Source: Bacillus infantis (GTDB lineage: Bacteria; Bacillota; Bacilli; Bacillales; Cytobacillaceae). Taken from it: 59,362 nucleotides of DNA. The stretch covers positions 1 through 59,362 of the forward strand of contig NZ_JAIVAP010000025.1 in assembly GCF_020171945.1 (NCBI RefSeq). Reading direction: 5' to 3'. The notes under the pieces were generated by a model that searched no databases, was not told the DNA's origin, and saw only the letters and a program-made list of their open reading frames with translations. A program made the position numbers and the translations under genes. Every line of letters begins with the position of its first letter. The first letter of the stretch is position 1. Shown here piece after piece: positions 54,951 through 59,362 of the stretch.

Positions 54951-57618
54951 AAAAGTTACAATGGAAAATTTCAGGTGTTATTATGGAGTACATAATTTCA
55001 CTTTAGATAGTGAAATCATTATTCTGTTCGGAGAAAATGGCTTTGGTAAGAGTTCTTTTTTTGATGCAATTGAATGGTGTCTTACAGGTACAATAAATAG
55101 ATTTATTAGCAATGACAAAAAAATCCTATATAATTTTTTAGCTAAATCAGGTGAAATTTGCTCTGTGTCTATTGAATTTGATACAGGAAATTCTTTAATT
55201 AGAAGTTTCAAAATTCAAGAGAAGATGAGAGAAACTGTAAAATTGATTTCATCAGAAGGAGTCACTATTAGCACTGGGCAAAAATGTCTAGAAACATTAA
55301 TTGAAGGAGAAGTACAGTCGAACAAGAAAGATTTGATGGATACAACTTCACTTTTAAAACAAGCACTAATATTATCTCAGGATCAAGTTACTGACTTTAT
55401 TTTAAGGGATGAACCACAAGAAAGATTTAGTGCTCTAGCTGACATCATGGGCTATAAAAAGTGGACAATGACTCTGAATAATCTTAAAAAAATTAATGAT
55501 AAAATAAGATCAAATATAAGGAATGAACAATCACAGTTAACAACTTATAAGAAACTAATATCTGAAAAAGAACAAGAAATGCAGGAAGCTGATGTATTTA
55601 CTATTGATGATTTATTGAGAAAGTTTAATTTGAAATTAAATTCTAGTACTTATACTCGCTTAAATGAAATAAAAGAAGCAATTAACAAAGATGTAGTATT
55701 ACATAAAAATAGTTTTAACGATTTAAAGAAACTTATACATGTTGAGCAGTTTAGCTATACTGACTTTGTCGATTATGTTGAAGGTTTAAAAAAGGAGTTG
55801 CATAAATCATTTGCTGCGAGAGAAAAAGGATTAAGATTGTTAACTAAGATAAATAATAAAAAAGAAGATGTTAGTAGAATTCTAAAAACAATTTCAATAG
55901 AAGAAAATCTATTAGATGAAAAGAAAAAATTAGAAGATCAGATTAAAATTATAAGTGAAAAAGTTGGTGTAGAACTTGCGAATAATAAGGATTATTTTCA
56001 TCAGATAAATGGAGAAATAAAATCTATTGAAAATAAAAAAAAGAAAATTATTTTTGCAATAAATTCCTACCAACACTATAAAAGACACAAAAATAATGTT
56101 AAAGTGTTGCCGAAAAGTATATTAGAAGAAGAGAATAAAATTAAGATAATAGAGAACGATATAAATTTGTTAAAGAAAAAAGTAACTAAATTTGATCAAA
56201 TAATAAATGGTAAACAAGGTAATGAAGAATTTAATTCATTAAACTCTTCAATACAGAATATTTATAAATACGTTGTTGATAATTCAATAAGTGATAAATG
56301 TCCAGTATGTATGTCCGAAAACAATGGAAATTTACAAGAACATATTTTTAGTACAATACAAAATAATTTAAAACAGATCGCAAAAGATTCCTCATTTGTG
56401 AATAAGGCTTTAAGAAGAAGGAATGAATTAAAAGAAGAATATGAAAATAAGGAAAAGATACTTAGGAATGTTACAAAAGTGGTAACAAGCAATCGCGAAG
56501 AATTATTTTACTCTGAAAGACAGTTGATTGAACTTCGCGAAGACAGTCTCTTTTCATTAGAATTTATTGAATTGGATGAAAGTATATTACAGAAAAGAAA
56601 AAAAGAAACAGATGAAAAAATAGCAGATCTGCATCAAAGGTTATTAATGCTACTAGACTTAGAAGATACTAGATCTAAGTATTCAAATTTTATTAATGTA
56701 AAGAACACAAACACTAATAAGAAAAGCGTAATACAAGAGAAGCAACGATTAGAAAAGTATGCACAAAAAGTCGAAAATATTATAAATAAAATAAAAGAAA
56801 ATATTAATTCTTTGGATAGTAACTATGACCGGAATAATCAACTTGTAGTAGTATGGCGTAATACTATCGAAAAAAGTGAAAGAAAGATTCCATTGGGGGA
56901 GATCTTAAGGAACCGGGAAGAGTTTGTAAACCAGGCCAAAAAATCTCTTAGTGAAATTCATAAATTGGAAGATTTCTTAGAAATTATAAAAGGGAATGAA
57001 AATATCAATATTTTAATAAATAAGTATAAAAAAGATAGGGAAGAGCTAAAAAATAGACTTAAAAAACTTTCAAACAAACATAAAGAACTTAATAATTTTA
57101 TTGAGAATGCCTATACTAAAATAGGTTCTCAAGCTCTTGATTATTTTAATAAGCAAGATTCAAGTATACAAAAGTATTTTAGATATTTAAATCCAATGCC
57201 TACAAGTAATAGGGTGATCTTTAAATCAGAGAAAGAAGATGAACTTGAATTAATTATGTCTGTAGAGGGAAAAGACGGAGACTTTACTGATTTGTCTAAT
57301 GTACAGTATTCAATGAGTTCTGGACAACTTAATGTACTAGCAATTTCGTTATTTTTAGCGATAAATGAAGGGCAAACATTGAGCAAATTAGATTTAATTG
57401 GAATTGATGATCCGATTCAAAATATGGATGATGTAAATCAATTCTCAATCTGTGATGTTTTTTCTAATATAAAGAAACAATTAATATTGTCCACACATGA
57501 TTATGATTTTCTAAAGTTGTTTATTAAGAAAAATGATTATAGGATAAATGATGTTAAAGTCTTTATGTTAGAAAGTGATCGTTTTGCAAATACTCAAGTA
57601 AAAGAAGTTACCTTTTAA
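54940..57618 (+). CDS. SMC-like ABC ATPase of the three-component system
   Basis: An 892-aa SMC/Rad50-like ATPase. Walker A is GENGFGKSS (31-39), after KKVTMENFRCYYGVHNF. Long coiled-coil stretches (about 190-430 and 480-750) flank a CPVC motif near 454, like a Rad50 zinc hook, though only one CxxC pair is visible per protein, so a dimer would supply four cysteines. C-terminal ABC signature YSMSSGQLNVLAISLFLA (near 788-805) and Walker B LDLIGIDDPIQNMDD (near 816) follow, then STHD. It begins 11 nt before the middle gene ends, behind GGAGG. Related proteins sense phage or plasmid DNA ends. Confidence 0.85.
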   Translation: MRIKKVTMENFRCYYGVHNFTLDSEIIILFGENGFGKSSFFDAIEWCLTGTINRFISNDKKILYNFLAKSGEICSVSIEFDTGNSLIRSFKIQEKMRETVKLISSEGVTISTGQKCLETLIEGEVQSNKKDLMDTTSLLKQALILSQDQVTDFILRDEPQERFSALADIMGYKKWTMTLNNLKKINDKIRSNIRNEQSQLTTYKKLISEKEQEMQEADVFTIDDLLRKFNLKLNSSTYTRLNEIKEAINKDVVLHKNSFNDLKKLIHVEQFSYTDFVDYVEGLKKELHKSFAAREKGLRLLTKINNKKEDVSRILKTISIEENLLDEKKKLEDQIKIISEKVGVELANNKDYFHQINGEIKSIENKKKKIIFAINSYQHYKRHKNNVKVLPKSILEEENKIKIIENDINLLKKKVTKFDQIINGKQGNEEFNSLNSSIQNIYKYVVDNSISDKCPVCMSENNGNLQEHIFSTIQNNLKQIAKDSSFVNKALRRRNELKEEYENKEKILRNVTKVVTSNREELFYSERQLIELREDSLFSLEFIELDESILQKRKKETDEKIADLHQRLLMLLDLEDTRSKYSNFINVKNTNTNKKSVIQEKQRLEKYAQKVENIINKIKENINSLDSNYDRNNQLVVVWRNTIEKSERKIPLGEILRNREEFVNQAKKSLSEIHKLEDFLEIIKGNENINILINKYKKDREELKNRLKKLSNKHKELNNFIENAYTKIGSQALDYFNKQDSSIQKYFRYLNPMPTSNRVIFKSEKEDELELIMSVEGKDGDFTDLSNVQYSMSSGQLNVLAISLFLAINEGQTLSKLDLIGIDDPIQNMDDVNQFSICDVFSNIKKQLILSTHDYDFLKLFIKKNDYRINDVKVFMLESDRFANTQVKEVTF

Positions 57619-57867
57619 AGGCCTGAAAGTTTAGTATATAAGGGATATTATCTTAAAAATAACTACTTTATGCAGCCTCAAATTTAGAAAGTAGAAACTA
57701 GATTATAATTATCTATCTGGTTTCTTTTTGTTTTTTAATAGTAATTTCAATTATGACAGTACGGCTATGTGGGAGTATAAACTATTTTGTGTAAATGGAA
57801 TCCTTTACAATTGCCCTGTCTTAGACCTTAGTGATTAAAGAAAAACCTCATTTAGATTCATCACGGA
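57619..57867. other. Right end of the cassette, non-coding
   Basis: About 250 bp with a hairpin AGAAACTAGAT / ATCTATCTGGTTTCT plus T-run near 57686-57730, probably the terminator of the three-gene operon, and the right terminal inverted repeat (57841-57854). A short frame reading VNGILYNCPVLDLSD before a stop at about 57838 might be a transposase scrap; I cannot support it further. Confidence 0.4.
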
Positions 57868-57895
57868 GAACCGTATCATAAGTAAGTGAGGTTTT
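57868..57895 (+). repeat. Right attachment-site repeat
   Basis: GAACCGTATCATAAGTAA followed by GTGAGGTTTT repeats the end of rlmH in the same orientation. The 13-bp stem it can form with 57841-57854 is the terminal inverted repeat. Confidence 0.9.
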
Positions 57896-57988
57896 GAGTA
57901 CTTGCTGCAAAAGTAGGGATTTCATAATATGCCGTGAGGTTCACGTGCATATTTTGCTATGCAAATAAATTATTAGTAAATCAGTGCA

Positions 57989-58017
57989 AAAAGGATGCCT
58001 CCTAATGGCATCCTTTT
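57989..58017. terminator. Palindromic terminator between cassette and sugar dehydrogenase gene
   Basis: Perfect AAAAGGATGCC / GGCATCCTTTT stem around TCCTAAT, A-rich on one side and T-rich on the other, so it can work in both directions. Confidence 0.8.
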
Positions 58018-58137
58018 GTATTTCCTAACATGTCGAAGCTCACGGACTCAGCAGATTCCGTGGCTCTGATTTAGTACTTATAGAACAGTTCTAATCATAT
58101 TCTTATAAAAGAATAGACCAGGAGGAGGCCAAGGTGG

Positions 58138-59289
58138 TTGAAAAATGTAAAAGTCAGATTACAGCCCATTGTAAGCAGAATCAATTTACCCTCTGTTTTG
58201 AAAACAGCAATACTTCCAGGAGACTCAAAGGAAAGGTTATTTATTGCAACCCAGGCAGGAGAGATCTTTTATATAGGAAACGGAGATATTAGGATTTTTT
58301 TAGATATTCGCCCGCAAATCATAAAACTAGGTGCCTCCAGGGATGGATATGATGAACGGGGATTGCTGGGACTGGCGTTTCATCCCCATTTTTATTATAA
58401 CGGCCTTTTTTATCTTCATTATACAGCAGCTGGTACACAAGGTCCGGGTGCTCTTTCTGAAGAATTTAAACCTGACCCGTGTGATCCCGGCACTTTAAGT
58501 TTAAGGTGGATAAATAGAGATACTCACTATGATCATATTGATACAGTTGAAGAATGGATGCTGCCATCAAATGGCAAGCCCCGAAAACTGCGGACACTGC
58601 TTAACTTAAGAAGGCCATTTTTCAATCATAATGGCGTAAATAGTTTAAATTTTTCACCTGAATCAGGAAGACTTGTATTAACAACCGGAGATGGCGGGGC
58701 AGGCTATGATCCATTTAACTTAAGCCAGTCCGATTTAGAAACCGCCGGTAAAATAATTGAAATTGATGTAACCAAGAGTTCCCCTATCACTAATCCACCC
58801 GCTGTCACTCGTTTTAATGAGCTGCCGACAGCTATCCAGGAGACGCTCACGGTAATGGCCAAAGGGGTCCGCAATATACCGGGCATCTCATTTCAAAGGT
58901 ACAATCATCAGTATATTAAATATGCGGGAAATGTCGGACAGGACTTGGCCGAATCGATTTTTTCATTTGTTCAATATCAACCTGTACCGGTTACACAGCT
59001 TGTCCAGGCTGCTGTTATAAATTCTGAGCTTGACCAGAAAAGAGTTATTAACTTTGGCTGGCGGGGGTGGGAAGGTGCTTTTCCTACCTCAAACATTGGC
59101 GGCTGTACTAATAATCCGGATAAGGATGAGAAAACCATTGTTTATTATAATGAAGCAGCAGCCCTTTCAGGGAGCCGTCTCCAGCCTTTAACCAGCTATT
59201 TTCATAGTGATGCAAGGCCCGATAAGTTTGAAGGAACGGCACTTGTAAACGCTAAAATAAAAGTTGACCACTTTAGCGGTTTTCGCTAA
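58138..59289 (+). pseudogene. PQQ-type sugar/sorbosone dehydrogenase, 3' end lost to an insertion
   Basis: The 383-aa frame shows the glucose/sorbosone dehydrogenase beta-propeller: ERLFIATQAGEIFYIGNG, DERGLLGLAFHPHFYYNGLF, NHNGVNSLNFSPESGRL, TTGDGGAGYDPFNLSQ and INFGWRGWEGAFPTS. Such proteins oxidise sugars and continue for another ~100 residues after the YFHSDARPDKFEGTAL block. Here the frame leaves the family at about 59243 and ends 15 codons later in sequence that looks like an IS end. Start TTG 58138 has GGAGGAGG 9 nt upstream; no signal peptide is evident. The product is likely truncated and inactive. Confidence 0.75.
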
Positions 59290-59362
59290 CCAAAAAGTTG
59301 ACCACCCTTAACACCCATCCCTTATCATAAGTTTGTCGAGAACTGTATGATTTGGGAGGAAA
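59244..59362 (+). mobile_element. Probable end of an IS21-family insertion sequence
   Basis: TGTAAACGC begins the foreign part. AAAGTTGACCAC occurs twice (59260-59271, 59294-59305), separated by AGCGGTTTTCGCT. Repeated internal copies like this near a TG terminus are typical of IS21-family ends. The window stops after GGGAGGAAA, a likely ribosome binding site for the transposase gene outside. Confidence 0.6.

Larger units (their letters stand above)
51540..57895. mobile_element. SCC-like cassette inserted at the 3' end of rlmH (no ccr visible)
   Basis: A 6.3-kb segment lies between the direct repeats 51540-51567 and 57868-57895, each GAACCGTATCATAAGTAA plus TGAGGTTTT. Just inside each end lies an inverted repeat (TAAATGAGGTTTTT at 51555-51568; AAAAACCTCATTTA at 57841-57854). 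Staphylococcal SCC elements use the same target (end of rlmH/orfX), a core with TATCATAAGTAA followed by TGAGGTT, and direct plus inverted terminal repeats. Contents are AT-rich, unlike the flanks: decayed hsdS, decayed radC and an intact three-gene conflict operon. I see no ccrA/B/C, so it is either decayed or moved in trans. Confidence 0.85.

Noticed and set aside
57775-57840. Short frame reading VNGILYNCPVLDLSD, possibly a transposase scrap
   Set aside because: Too short and without a DDE motif or partner fragments to call.
51540-57895. Prophage or ICE as the origin of the accessory segment
   Set aside because: No integrase, structural, relaxase or conjugation genes are visible; the end repeats match SCC attachment sites, not tRNA-based sites.
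59322-59336. TTATCATAAGT motif resembling the core of the cassette attachment repeat
   Set aside because: Only 10-11 bases match, the TGAGGTT part is missing, and it lies inside the probable IS end, so a third attachment site is not supported.

Overview
The window is the replication-origin region of a Bacillaceae chromosome, from an endospore-forming, Bacillus-like member of the Bacillales. Evidence is the order gyrA-gyrB-remB-recF-yaaA-dnaN-dnaA | oriC | rpmH-rnpA-yidC-khpB-mnmE-mnmG-rsmG-noc-soj-spo0J, followed by yyaC, ychF, rpsF-ssb-rpsR, yybS-gdpP-rplI-dnaB, purA, a Lys-Glu-Asp-Phe tRNA cluster and walRKHIJ-htrC-yyzF-rlmH. This matches Bacillus subtilis almost gene for gene. Both ends lie in repetitive DNA (the 5' end of a 16S rRNA gene and a probable IS end), so the window is probably one whole assembly contig.

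Layout. 1-11,000 (mostly minus strand): rrn promoters, an HD-GYP protein, gyrase, RemB, RecF, YaaA, DnaN and DnaA. 9,485-11,400: a bipartite oriC, with DnaA-boxes on both sides of dnaA and a DnaA-trio/AT-rich unwinding element between dnaA and dnaN. 11,600-26,250 (plus strand): ribosome and membrane biogenesis, tRNA modification, nucleoid occlusion and chromosome segregation genes with a perfect parS, then yyaC, an MscS channel and ychF. 26,250-28,780: intergenic DNA with a hairpin element, a decayed glycosyltransferase fragment, a ~125-bp repeat family and the rpsF-ssb-rpsR operon. 28,780-35,230: yybS-gdpP-rplI, dnaB and purA. 35,290-40,860: two MITE-like repeats, then an accessory two-component system/ABC exporter module. 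40,990-41,580: four tRNAs plus a broken tRNA-Phe copy. 41,900-51,560: an M23 peptidase, the walRK operon, an HtrA protease, YyzF and RlmH, with a second parS inside walK and a second DnaA-box cluster before rlmH.

51,540-57,895 is the most unusual region. The last codons of rlmH are repeated 6.3 kb downstream as an 18-bp perfect (27/28 extended) direct repeat, with a ~13-bp inverted repeat just inside each end. Repeat sequence, position and inverted-repeat layout match the attachment sites of staphylococcal cassette chromosome (SCC) elements. The cassette is AT-rich and has no visible ccr recombinase. It carries decayed hsdS and radC remnants and one intact three-gene operon: a DUF4297/Cap4-type nuclease, a small middle protein and an SMC-like ABC ATPase with a CxxC motif in its coiled coil. 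That is the architecture of ABC-three-component / Lamassu (DdmABC-like) anti-phage and anti-plasmid systems. Beyond it is a sugar-dehydrogenase gene cut short by a probable IS21-type insertion-sequence end.
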